Position numbers and translations under genes: made by a program. From assembly GCA_052400625.1 (NCBI GenBank), contig JBQTGH010000002.1: DNA of 64,000 nucleotides. One strand, given 5' to 3'. This DNA is from Thermophagus sp052400625 (GTDB lineage Bacteria; Bacteroidota; Bacteroidia; Bacteroidales; Marinilabiliaceae). Positions within the stretch are counted from its first letter, which is position 1. Every line of letters begins with the position of its first letter. Of the stretch, positions 44,251-54,100 are shown piece after piece. The notes beneath the pieces were generated by a model that was not told where the DNA came from, ran no database searches, and saw nothing but the letters and a program-made list of their open reading frames with translations.

Positions 44251-44961
44251 TTAAATCACAAAGTTATCATCGATATATCCCTGTACTCTTTCTTTATATT
44301 GCTCACTGATGGGGATCCGAACCTCGTCAAAGATAATCTGAGATCGTTCAATCATTGTTATTTTATTAAGATTCACGACATAAGACCGATGTACCCGGGC
44401 AAAAGAATCAGGCGGAAGGATGCTTTCGATCTTTTTCATGCTCAGCAAGGTCATCACCGGCTTGGCATTTTCAAGAAAGAACCGCAGATAGCCTCTGTTG
44501 CCTTCGATGTATCGGATTTTATCCAGTTCAATGCGAATTATTTTATACTCCGACTTAATGAAGATGTGGCTGGGGGTAGAGTTCAGTTTTTCCTCCAAAT
44601 GTTTCTGTTTAAAATGGGAAAGGGCTTTATTGGCAGCCTTAACGAACGAAGCATAGTCGATGGGTTTCAGGATGTAATCCAGTGCATCCAGCTTAAAGCC
44701 ATCAATGGCATAATCGCTGTAAGCTGTGGTAAAGATGATGTCCGGGCGGGGCGACAAAGCCTTAACCAGTTCAATGCCGTTGATTTTAGGCATTTGGATA
44801 TCCACAAACATAAGATCAACCTCATGGTTACTCAAATATTCCATGGCCTCCATGGCATTTTCGAAGGCTCCGGCCAATTCCAGAAACGGGGTTTCATGGA
44901 TATACTCTGTTATTTGCCGCAGGGCCAGAGGCTCATCATCTATGGCGATACACTTAATCAT
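44251..44961 (-). CDS. LytTR family response regulator
   Basis: A 236-residue two-component regulator. The receiver domain has IAIDDEPLALRQITEYIHET (acidic pocket), LMFVDIQMPKINGIELVKAL (phospho-acceptor Asp) and IIFTTAYSDYAIDGFKLDAL. The C-terminal LytTR DNA-binding domain spans FIKSEYKIIRIELDKIRYIE to FARVHRSYVVNLNKITMIER. It overlaps the histidine kinase gene by 8 bases, so it is translationally coupled to its partner. Copy 2 of the hairpin element sits just beyond its stop. Targets are unknown; the DUF1566 genes upstream are candidates by position only. Confidence 0.93.
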   Translation of the reverse strand: MIKCIAIDDEPLALRQITEYIHETPFLELAGAFENAMEAMEYLSNHEVDLMFVDIQMPKINGIELVKALSPRPDIIFTTAYSDYAIDGFKLDALDYILKPIDYASFVKAANKALSHFKQKHLEEKLNSTPSHIFIKSEYKIIRIELDKIRYIEGNRGYLRFFLENAKPVMTLLSMKKIESILPPDSFARVHRSYVVNLNKITMIERSQIIFDEVRIPISEQYKERVQGYIDDNFVI

Positions 44962-46027
44962 GACTTAACGGAATTTTCAGGATAACGCCAAATTCCCTTT
45001 GGCCATCGGAAATATCCAACGAATAATTGTTCTGGTAAAGCAACATCAGCTGTTTTTTGAGGTTCGTCAACCCCACCCCTGTTTTCCCGGGCGATGGCTG
45101 ATTAGGCGCCAATTTACTGTTCTTTACTTCGAAAATCAATGTATTCTCCATTACTTGTGCTGAGATGGAGACAAAGCAAGGCACGGAAGAATCGACCCCA
45201 TGCTTGAAGGCATTCTCCACCAGCGAAACAAAAAGTAAAGATGGAATGGTTTTATGTTTTTCGTTAACATCAAGGGAAACATCCATGTGCACCTTATCCG
45301 AATAGCGGATTCGCATTAGGTCGACATACGATTTCAGGAATTCAAATTCTTTCCCGATGGTTGAAGTCCCGCTTTTGGACTCATTCAGCAAATGTCGCAT
45401 CAGCGTGGATAACTGAACAACCGATTTCTGCGCCTGGTCGGCATCGAACCGGATTAAAGCATGAATGTTATTCAAGGTGTTCATGAAAAAGTGGGGACTG
45501 ATTTGATTCCTCAAAAAGGAAAGTTCGGTTTGCAGATGCATATTGTCTTTCTGCTCCCGTATTTTTTCTTCCTTTTCTCGTTGAATCAAGAGTTTTATGG
45601 CATTATTAAATCCCACCACCAGGAAAGAAATAAGCACATTGGTCGCCAGCCGGTATTCGGCCGACAAGCCCGGCAATCGACGGGGAAACGCCGGCGGGGC
45701 CTGGCCAAGCCACTTAAAAACAAGTCCCTGGAATATCTTCAGGTAGGGACTGGCCAAGGCAACTCCTGCCACTAAAAGAGAAACCGAAAGGAAATAAATC
45801 AACGTTCTCTTTTTCAGTAACAGTTGTGGAACCAACAAACTGTTGTTGATTAAAAAAACCACGAGAAAAGGGACCAGCCGAATCCATTCCATGTAAACTC
45901 TTGAGCTGCTAAAATCACGTGCTCCCTGAAGTGTAAACACCGGCAAAAACATCACAAATAGCCAAATCATGGCATAGATTATATTTTCCCGGTGGTTTTT
46001 CAACAATATTCTACCAATGCTTTTCAA
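44954..46027 (-). CDS. LytS-type sensor histidine kinase
   Basis: A 357-residue membrane kinase with four N-terminal spans (IIYAMIWLFVMFLPVFTLQG; WIRLVPFLVVFLINNSLLVP; LIYFLSVSLLVAGVALASPY; LATNVLISFLVVGFNNAIKL). The His-kinase region LRNQISPHFFMNTLNNIHAL carries the phosphorylated His, and the ATPase part has SLVENAFKHGVDS (N box) and GKTGVGLTNLKKQLMLLY (G box). It lacks a large extracytoplasmic sensor, so the signal is probably membrane-related. It signals to the coupled LytTR regulator downstream. Confidence 0.92.
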   Translation of the reverse strand: MKSIGRILLKNHRENIIYAMIWLFVMFLPVFTLQGARDFSSSRVYMEWIRLVPFLVVFLINNSLLVPQLLLKKRTLIYFLSVSLLVAGVALASPYLKIFQGLVFKWLGQAPPAFPRRLPGLSAEYRLATNVLISFLVVGFNNAIKLLIQREKEEKIREQKDNMHLQTELSFLRNQISPHFFMNTLNNIHALIRFDADQAQKSVVQLSTLMRHLLNESKSGTSTIGKEFEFLKSYVDLMRIRYSDKVHMDVSLDVNEKHKTIPSLLFVSLVENAFKHGVDSSVPCFVSISAQVMENTLIFEVKNSKLAPNQPSPGKTGVGLTNLKKQLMLLYQNNYSLDISDGQREFGVILKIPLSHD

Positions 46028-46087
46028 TAATCTTATTGTTCTAAAATTGCAAATTAATGGATTGTTGGAACTTAGATTTAAAACAAA

Positions 46088-46135
46088 AGCGAACTATGAC
46101 AAAAATTTCACCATTAGGACATAGTCACCGCTTTT
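46088..46135 (-). terminator. Probable terminator after the DUF1566 pair
   Basis: GACTATG (minus strand) pairs with CATAGTT across about 25 bases, with outer GCG/CGC pairing, then TTTTGTTTT. The plus strand also has TTTTTT on its side. Confidence 0.45.
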
Positions 46136-47413
46136 TTATTCATCGATATTCCTAACGCACCGCACAAAGTTATAAACATATCGGATATCGCCCTGCGGAC
46201 CAAAATATTGAGGGTAATCCTCCGGGTCTCCACTCTTGGGATCGCTGCGCTGACACCCTGCACCATGCACATCCATAACACTACCGTTCATCTCCCCGAG
46301 TCCTTCCCCAAAAGCAACATAGACTGCACTTGAATAGGGATTGACCCCATCCTGATGGGTTGTACTGGTCCAGAAAAACGGGTAATGGCCTCCACTCCCA
46401 TCAGGATAATTTATTTCGGTGGTTTCAAAAACCGGATCAATGGCAGGGAAATTGGTTGTTTGCGGCGAACGGGAATAATCGACAATACTTTGCAGCTCCT
46501 TGGCATTGGGTAAACGCCAGTCGGTATATCCGGCCAACTCCAGGGTTTCGGCATACGCCAACGCTTCCTGCCAGTTCCGTGGCTGACCATCATCGGCCTT
46601 TTGCCACATCAATCCCGTAGCCAAATCACTCACCGTTCCATCGCCATTGTCCACAAGGTTGTTTTGTCCGTATTGGGTATTGCCGCGAACCATGCGAAAA
46701 TACATTTTATTGGGGTCCCCTGTCGCGGGGGAATATTTGGGATACCCTTTAATCCTTCCATCGATAAAGTTGACGCCAAAAACGGTTTCATCGTTTTTCA
46801 TGGTTCGTCCGACATATTGAGTAGCCGACCATGTTTGAGCATCGATTTCCCGTTCACCTATTGACACATCGCCCAAAGGTTGTTCAAAATAGTTGGTATC
46901 AATAAACAACTCCACAGCTTTTTCTCCATTAACCCTCCCACTGAACAAGATGAGTGAATATAACTCTTTAATGGTTGGAACCCGCCAGTCGGTATAGCCG
47001 GCAAGCGTAGAACTTTCTGCCTTCTCAATAGCTTCGGCAAAAGATATTTTTTCACCCATCGACAGTTCCCACATCAAACCGGTAACGTTGTCGGTAATGG
47101 TTCCGTCGCCGTTGTCGGTATAGTTGGGTTTATTACCTGCATATTGAGCATCTTGCCCGAAAAAGGACTCTCCAGCTTCGGGACAGTCAATCAGCGATGA
47201 ATTGTCGGAACAAAATTCCTGTTGTGTATCCACTATTGGATAGGTTAAACCGGTGATAGGTCCGGTGGTTCCGAAATGATCTGTGTTCTCTTTATCATCT
47301 GTAGGATCCGTATCATCAATACTCTCATTAGAACAGCCCACCAATGAAGCCATTACTATTAAAGCACTGAATGAAAAAGCGCTCAATGATTTTAATTTGT
47401 TTTCCAGGTTCAT
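46136..47413 (-). CDS. DUF1566 (Lcl C-terminal domain) lipoprotein
   Basis: About 425 residues from ATG 47413; a TTG at 47422 would add three. Lipoprotein signal FSFSALIVMASLVGC. Two DUF1566 repeats follow, each opening with an Asp-rich loop (YTDNGDGTITDNVTGLMWEL near residue 100; LVDNGDGTVSDLATGLMWQK near residue 255) and containing GYTDWRVPTIKEL/GYTDWRLPNAKEL. DUF1566 domains are found in legionella collagen-like and other surface proteins, with a fold related to the formylglycine/C-type lectin class. It is a paralogue of the next upstream gene and probably co-transcribed with it. The function is unknown. Confidence 0.82.
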   Translation of the reverse strand: MNLENKLKSLSAFSFSALIVMASLVGCSNESIDDTDPTDDKENTDHFGTTGPITGLTYPIVDTQQEFCSDNSSLIDCPEAGESFFGQDAQYAGNKPNYTDNGDGTITDNVTGLMWELSMGEKISFAEAIEKAESSTLAGYTDWRVPTIKELYSLILFSGRVNGEKAVELFIDTNYFEQPLGDVSIGEREIDAQTWSATQYVGRTMKNDETVFGVNFIDGRIKGYPKYSPATGDPNKMYFRMVRGNTQYGQNNLVDNGDGTVSDLATGLMWQKADDGQPRNWQEALAYAETLELAGYTDWRLPNAKELQSIVDYSRSPQTTNFPAIDPVFETTEINYPDGSGGHYPFFWTSTTHQDGVNPYSSAVYVAFGEGLGEMNGSVMDVHGAGCQRSDPKSGDPEDYPQYFGPQGDIRYVYNFVRCVRNIDE

Positions 47414-47473
47414 AAGTATCAAGTTTTCTAAAACATCAGTTCGCTCAATCTGTCAAAACAGAGGGCGCCACAT

Positions 47474-48691
47474 CTATTTAATATCCCGAACCATTCTGAC
47501 GAAATTATAGATTCGGATAACATCTCCCTGCGGGCCATGTCCCTGAGGAAAATCGTCGGGATTACCGGCTTTGGGGTCACTTCGCTGAGCCCCTGCACCA
47601 TGTACATCCATGAGCTGAACGTTATTGTTCCGTCTGGTTTTCATAAATCCCATTGCCTCACCGAAACAGAAGTATACCGCATTGCGGCCCCCTCTCTGCC
47701 CCACATGGGTTGTAGAGGTCCAATAAAAGGGGACGTTGTCTCCGTTACCTTCATCTTTAATTTTAGTCACCTCAAAAACAGGATTAATGGCAGGCTGTGA
47801 GTCCACCCGCTGCGAAACGGAATAATCCACCAAACTATGTAGTTCCTTCGCATTGGGAAGTCGCCAGTCACTGTATCCCAAATAGTTTTGCTCATTCATT
47901 TGCTGAACCCATGCCAATGCCTCTTCCCAGTTCATCCCTTTCCTGCTATCCTCTTTCGTCCACATCAAACCTGTGGCCACATCGGATATGGTGGCGTCAC
48001 CGTTATCGACGAAGTTATTTTTACCAAAATCGTGATTCCCTCTGACAAAGCGAACGGTAAACATCTTATCTCCTCTCGGGGAAGTGACGGGATATCCTTT
48101 GATGCGCCCGTCGGCAAAGTTGACGCCAAAGACCGTAGTGTTGCGCCCCATGGTTTTACCTGTGTAAAGGGTTGATGACAACATTTGAGTGTCGATAACA
48201 CGATCGCCGTTGGCACCATATTCAAAATCAAAATAATTGGTATCAATAAAGGGAATTGCCAGAGGGGGTAGCTTCGACATATCCCTGGCACTGACATCTA
48301 CCCCACTGAAAAGAATTAAAGAATAAGCTTCTTTAATGGTAGGAATCCTCCAGTCGGTATAATTGGCCTGATTAAAGGATCTGACCTTTTCCACCGCTTC
48401 GGCATACGTCATCACCTCAAAACCTTTTTGCCACATTAGTCCGGTCACATTGTCGGTGATAGTCCCATCACCATTGTCGGTGTAGGAAGGTTGCAGACCA
48501 TCGAACTGCGCATCCTGACCATAAAATGCTTCTCCTTTTACCGGTGCGGTAATCTCTGTTTGATTGTTATAACATTTTTTCTGGCCGGTATCCACGATGG
48601 GGTACTGACCTATAGCCTCAGTGGTTTGTGCTTCAGCAGGCATTAAACAGCCCCAAAGCACCATTGAGAAAGATAATATTTGACGTCTCAT
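47474..48691 (-). CDS. DUF1566 domain secreted protein, paralogue
   Basis: A 405-residue secreted protein with an N-terminal signal (MRRQILSFSMVLWGCLMPAE, AQ). It has the same two-repeat layout as its neighbour (SYTDNGDGTITDNVTGLMWQ; FVDNGDATISDVATGLMWTK; YTDWRIPTIKEAYSLILFSG; YSDWRLPNAKELHSLVDYS). The long shared stretches (for example VFGVNFADGRIKGYP versus VFGVNFIDGRIKGYP) point to tandem duplication. Here the signal seems to be type I rather than lipoprotein, although a Cys at residue 15 lies in the hydrophobic core. It precedes its paralogue by 60 bases. Confidence 0.82.
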   Translation of the reverse strand: MRRQILSFSMVLWGCLMPAEAQTTEAIGQYPIVDTGQKKCYNNQTEITAPVKGEAFYGQDAQFDGLQPSYTDNGDGTITDNVTGLMWQKGFEVMTYAEAVEKVRSFNQANYTDWRIPTIKEAYSLILFSGVDVSARDMSKLPPLAIPFIDTNYFDFEYGANGDRVIDTQMLSSTLYTGKTMGRNTTVFGVNFADGRIKGYPVTSPRGDKMFTVRFVRGNHDFGKNNFVDNGDATISDVATGLMWTKEDSRKGMNWEEALAWVQQMNEQNYLGYSDWRLPNAKELHSLVDYSVSQRVDSQPAINPVFEVTKIKDEGNGDNVPFYWTSTTHVGQRGGRNAVYFCFGEAMGFMKTRRNNNVQLMDVHGAGAQRSDPKAGNPDDFPQGHGPQGDVIRIYNFVRMVRDIK

Positions 48692-48858
48692 TCGCGTATA
48701 TTTTTTTATTGGTTTGTTTTAAAGCCTTTTATGTCGAAATCTGAAGAAAAATGCCATCCCGCAACACTGAAATTTTTTTAAATCCCCTTCTGCCTGTGCA
48801 CGATGATGCAGTTTCTTGTTATGCCAAACTTAAGTTGATCATGGAAAGCCTCTCCAAA

Positions 48859-49908
48859 TTATTTTAGCATAAACACCTTTCCATCGACAGAAACTGTAAG
48901 GAAGTCTCCTGCAATAATGACCTCTCCCTTAAACTGTTCCGCAATTTTCGCTTTGGTAGCTGCCTGGTCGATTTCTACGTTGGGAAGATGGGTGATGACC
49001 AGTGTTTTAACCTCTGCTTCGGCAGCCATCCTGGCACCTTCTTCAATGGTTGCATGGACACTGTTTCCGGGCCGGCTTTTGGCGGCGGCCAAATTTTCTC
49101 GTCGAAAGGTCCTGCTGGCATTTCCTTGTTGAGCACTCGTTCTCGAAACACTTTGCGTTTGTGCTCCATTGCCTCTTTTTCGGATGACCTGGCAGTCGAG
49201 TACCAGCACATCCGCCCCTTTGGCGAGTTTTGGCAGGTTGGAGCTATAGGTCAAATCGCCGGATATCACAATCGACTTTCCATTGGCATCGAATCGATAA
49301 GCCAGCGTATAAATGGAATGCGGAACTTCGGTGGTGGTAATCTGAACACCCTTATAGGTAAAAGAATGGTCGCCCTCAAGCTCTTTGAGGACCGCATTCA
49401 TATTGTTTGCATCGAACGATTGCCCTTTGTTGCTCATGCGGTATTCGAGATCTTCCCGATAAAATTCAACGACATAATCGGTCATCTTCCGTATAGGCGG
49501 AGGGCCCGTAATCAGGAAGCTCTTCCCGGCCATTAACTGTTGATGGACCATCGGGATAAACTCCTCGTTATGATCTAAATGGTGATGAGTGATCAGCAGC
49601 GCATCAGGTCCGTATCGGCGCGTCAATGCCAGTTTTTCAAGTTGGGACCTTGTGCCATTGCCCATATCCACAAGAAATGTGGTACCGTTAAACTGTACCA
49701 GAGCCGAGGGTCCCGATCGTTCGGGATTGTAAAGAGGATTCCCCGAACCTATAATGGTAACACTAAAATCGGCGCCTTTGAAGAGCTCTTTCGAATCGTT
49801 CCGTTCCGCGGCAGACATGAAACCGGATGGCTCACAGTCCTTCTTCTCTTGGGCATTGACGGGCATAATCAAAAAACACCCCAGTACCCAAAACAATAAT
49901 TTTCTCAT
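48859..49908 (-). CDS. Metallo-beta-lactamase fold hydrolase, secreted
   Basis: A 349-residue protein with a signal peptide (MRKLLFWVLGCFLIMPVNAQ). The fold signature is complete: STFLVDMGNGTRSQL-type strand (FLVDMGNGTRSQLEKL), the HxHxDH motif in LLITHHHLDHNEEF (THHHLDH), SIVISGDLTYSSNLPKLAKG (Asp ligand) and the final LVITHLPN (His ligand). The layout resembles arylsulfatase/ribonuclease Z-like MBL enzymes. The substrate is unknown. It has a hydrophilic insert rich in Ser, Arg and Gln (about residues 240-275). No partner genes are evident. Confidence 0.88.
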   Translation of the reverse strand: MRKLLFWVLGCFLIMPVNAQEKKDCEPSGFMSAAERNDSKELFKGADFSVTIIGSGNPLYNPERSGPSALVQFNGTTFLVDMGNGTRSQLEKLALTRRYGPDALLITHHHLDHNEEFIPMVHQQLMAGKSFLITGPPPIRKMTDYVVEFYREDLEYRMSNKGQSFDANNMNAVLKELEGDHSFTYKGVQITTTEVPHSIYTLAYRFDANGKSIVISGDLTYSSNLPKLAKGADVLVLDCQVIRKRGNGAQTQSVSRTSAQQGNASRTFRRENLAAAKSRPGNSVHATIEEGARMAAEAEVKTLVITHLPNVEIDQAATKAKIAEQFKGEVIIAGDFLTVSVDGKVFMLK

Positions 49909-50056
49909 GGCAATAAGTTTTAACCTGATAAGCTACAAACTAACCATTTATTGCCTCGAGAAAAAAAAGGAATTGATGTACCGGGGTATTTTATCTACGT
50001 TTAGGTCTATTTCAGCCATCCCTGTGCGATGGGATAGCTTTATCGGCGATGAAGAG

Positions 50057-50812
50057 TTATCGTTTCATCTTTTTGAGGAAGGCAGTTATTTCAGTGGGCT
50101 CGGCACGATTTCGATAGTCGGCATCCAGAAAGGCATACTCAATTACTCCATCTGAATTTATGATATAGGTAGCCGCCAATGGCAGTTCGTTGGATGTATC
50201 ACCGTTGTAACTGTTTAGGTCAAATTTCTCATTGTAAATTCTGGCTACCTCATCAGTAAGTTTATAGACCACGCCATACTCTCTGGCCACATGGTTGCCC
50301 ACATCACTCAATACTTCAAAGTCGAGCTGATGTTTTTCACTTGTGGAAATGGACTGGTCGGGCAACTCGGGCGTTAAGGCAATCAAGGTTGCCCCCTGCG
50401 CCTTTATGTTGGGTAACTCATCCTGCAGAAACCGCAGATTAATGTTGCAATAGGGGCACCATCCGCCACGATACCATACCAACACAACAGGGCCCTTCGC
50501 CAGATAGTCCTGAAGCGAGACCTCTTCTCCTGTCGCATTTTTAAGGGTAAAATCGGGGGCCTTGTCTCCCACATTTTTGGCAGCCTCCACAACTCCGCTC
50601 TGTGCCACGGCCATTAATCCTTCGCCGTAAATCTTCTTGATCTTTTCATCAGCGCTCTTCTCAAAGTCACTTTTACGCCCCATCAGAGCCTCGGTCTGAG
50701 TAATAATACTTTTATCTTTCATTGCATTTTCTTTTTCTTTCGTTGACCGGTTGCCCGGCTTGGTATTACATGCTGATGCCAACACCAACATACATAAGAG
50801 TAAGCTTTTCAT
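50057..50812 (-). CDS. Peroxiredoxin-like (AhpC/TSA) lipoprotein
   Basis: About 251 residues from ATG 50812 (MKSLLLCMLVLASACNTKPG); an ATG at 50821 adds three residues. The lipobox LASAC makes it a lipoprotein. A thioredoxin fold follows: VGDKAPDFTLKNATGEEVSL, VVLVWYRGGWCPYCNINLRF with CxxC, then LPDQSISTSEKHQLDFEVLS. This matches the peroxiredoxin-like family that keeps a CPYC redox pair. It likely reduces peroxides or disulfides at the envelope. The 350-base stretch upstream, to the LRR gene at 51169, is AT-rich with nothing recognised. Confidence 0.88.
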   Translation of the reverse strand: MKSLLLCMLVLASACNTKPGNRSTKEKENAMKDKSIITQTEALMGRKSDFEKSADEKIKKIYGEGLMAVAQSGVVEAAKNVGDKAPDFTLKNATGEEVSLQDYLAKGPVVLVWYRGGWCPYCNINLRFLQDELPNIKAQGATLIALTPELPDQSISTSEKHQLDFEVLSDVGNHVAREYGVVYKLTDEVARIYNEKFDLNSYNGDTSNELPLAATYIINSDGVIEYAFLDADYRNRAEPTEITAFLKKMKR

Positions 50813-51168
50813 TTTCTCCATTTCAACTTTTTTTATTCATGATAAATCTGCCTCCTAAGATTCCAAAGGGCATGATAACAACACTATTAACAAACCAATC
50901 AACTTCTTTGTTGCAGAAACCTCTAAACTTACAGCAATCCATAACTTCCCAATTCTTTCCGGACACAACTCATGAGCATTAGCGCATCTATTATGACAAA
51001 TAGAAGAACTCAAATGGTGTAATAATTCCATCCAATACAAAACAAATTATTTACATATATATTAATTCCATAAGAGTTCAAATACCCTGTTATCCCCTTG
51101 AACATTTTCTATATACATGTGTTTTTAACACTTTAAATCATAATCTCTAATCACAAATTATATTTCTT

Positions 51169-54100
51169 ATGAAAAACTATTTACTACTATTTATCGTGCT
51201 TTTTTGTTTGTCAAAAACCGCTAATGCGAAAAGCATAGGCATTTACCCTAACCTGTTAAGTGCTTCTTCGGAAGAATCCATTAACCCCTTTACCGGTTCC
51301 CCCAACTACTTAATACCCGAAAAATCCGAACTGAAATCAAGTGAGGATACCGGCAGCCGAGAAACCGACTCGCTGGCCCTGGTGGCTTTATATAACCAAA
51401 ATGGAGGTGAAAGCTGGACCAACAAAGAAAACTGGCTGACAGGTCCGCTGAATACCTGGGAAAACATTACCGTTGAAGATGGACGAGTGACGGCTCTCAA
51501 ACTTAGCAATAATAATCTATCCGGTGAAATCACATCCGAAATAGGTAGCCTCACGAAATTGGAGCATTTGTCAATACCTGGAAACAACCTGACAGGAACC
51601 GTTCCCGAATCCATAAAAAATTTAACCTCCCTTCGAGTAATCAATATGTCAAAAAATAACTTAAGCGGAACATTTCCAAGCATAAGCAATCTCAATGATT
51701 TGTTATATTTATATTTGCCCGACAACAATTTTACGGACCTATTATTCTTTCCTGATTCTCTGGAATCGATTAAATATATCTCTTTAAAAAACAATTACCT
51801 CTCTTTTGAGGATCTGGAGCCGATTATGAGCTACGCCCCTTCTTTCTCCATTTTCACATACCATCCGCAAAAAACAAAGGATGAAGATACAACAATCGTA
51901 GTGGGAGTCGGCCAACCTCTTCAGCTGGATTTCCTGCTCGGAGGATCTCAGAACAAATATGTATGGTATCGGAATGACATCAAGATAGACAGCGCGGGTC
52001 ACTCTCTTTTCTTTGAAAATGCAGATACTTCCACAGTAGGAGATTACTATTGTGAGGCAACCAGCGAACTGGTACCGGACCTATCCATCCGTTCCAGAAC
52101 TTTTTCGGTATTTGTTGAATATCCTGCCAACCCCGTCGATTCAATGGCTTTAGTGGCCCTGTATAATCAAAATGGCGGAGAAAACTGGAAAGCTAAAGGA
52201 AACTGGCTCTCCGGGCCTATGAAAACCTGGGAAAACGTCACCGTTGAATTTGGTCGTGTGGTGGAACTCAAATTAATGAACAACAGACTTTCCGGTGAAT
52301 GGTGTGCAGAATTAACCAACCTAACAGAATTGAAAAAACTCAATTTATCCATCAATGATATTTCAGGAAGTATTCCTTCAGACATTGACAAATTGACTAA
52401 ATTGGAAGAACTCAATTTGAGTTGGACCGACATGACGGGAGAAATACCGACGGCAATCACTAACCTGTCGCAACTAAGGAATCTCAATTTGTCCAATAAT
52501 CAATTTTCCGGAGAGATACCTGCTAACATTGGCCTCCTAAACCAATTGGAAAATCTTAATCTATTCAAGACTAACCTAACAGGAGAAATCCCGGCTGAAA
52601 TAGGGAATCTCACCAACCTCAAATTTCTTGACCTGAGCGGCAATGACCTTTCCGGAACCGTACCGCCGACCATTAACAACCTGACGTCTCTGAACAATAT
52701 GGATCTTTCATCCAACAATTTAAACGGCACATTCCCTGATATCAGCGATATCAGCAATTTGTTGACTCTGGATATCGGAAATAATAATTTCTCTGATATT
52801 TCTTCCCTATCCGAATCTTTAGATCAATTAAAATACGTATTTCTACCGAACAATTACCTCGATTTTGAAGATTTAGAACCATTAATGGACAAAGCTTCTT
52901 CGCTTTATGCCTTCCAATACTCACCTCAAAAAACCGCAGGTAAGGATACTTCCATTCTTTTATTGCCGGAAGAACCTCTGCAACTGGAATTCTTTGTTGG
53001 AGGATCTCAAAACAAATACATCTGGTACCGTGATGACATCAAAATCGACAGCACCGGATATTCTCTGATCATTAACAATGCAGACACCTCCACATCAGGT
53101 GTTTACCGTTGCGAGGTTACCAACAATCTGGTGCCTGATTTAACATTTAAATCCGGGAATTTTACAGTTTTCGTCAGATACCCTGCCAATACTACCGATT
53201 CGTTAGCCTTAGTGGCTTTATACAATCAAAACGGAGGGGAAACCTGGAAGGCCAAAGAAAACTGGCTCTCAGGCCCACTGGATACATGGGAAAACGTCAC
53301 GGTTGAAAATGGTCGGGTAACAGAATTGAATCTAAAAAGTAATAACCTGTCCGGTGAATGGTGTCCGGAATTAGATAATTTGTCGAAGCTTAAAACCTTA
53401 AATTTAGCATCAAACGATATTTCAGGGAGCCTGCCTGCAGAAATCCACCAACTGACTGAATTGGAAACGTTGGATTTAAGCTGGAATGAATTGGAGGGAA
53501 CTATCCCGGGTGAAATAACCAATCTGAAAAATCTTAATAGCTTAAACCTGAATCAAAATGATTTTTCCGGAGAATTACCTGCCAACATTGACAATCTCAC
53601 TCAGTTGGAATATCTGGATCTTTCATGGAACAAATTATCCGGAACCATTCCGGAAAATATTGGGAATTTATCCAACCTTTATTCTCTGAAGTTAAACGCC
53701 AATGACCTTTCAGGAGAAATCCCGGAAACCATTGGGAATCTCACCAATCTTAAAGAGCTGTCTTTAAGCTCAAATGATTTACACGGCCCAATTCCCAATT
53801 CAATTAATAACCTTTTGTTTCTTTCAAGGTTAGAACTTGCATTTAATCAGTTGAGCGGAAACTTCCCGGACATCAGCAATTTAACTAATCTTTACTACCT
53901 TAAACTGGACGAAAATGAGCTTACCGGCATACCACACCTGCCGGAATCCCTTGAATCAATAAGAATCCTTTATTTACAGTATAATTACCTCTCTTTTGCT
54001 GATCTGGAACCATTAATGGAAGAATCCTTTTCAATATTCAGATATTCTCCGCAAAGGACTTATGACAAGGATTCATCTGTTGTTGTTTATTCCGGCGATC

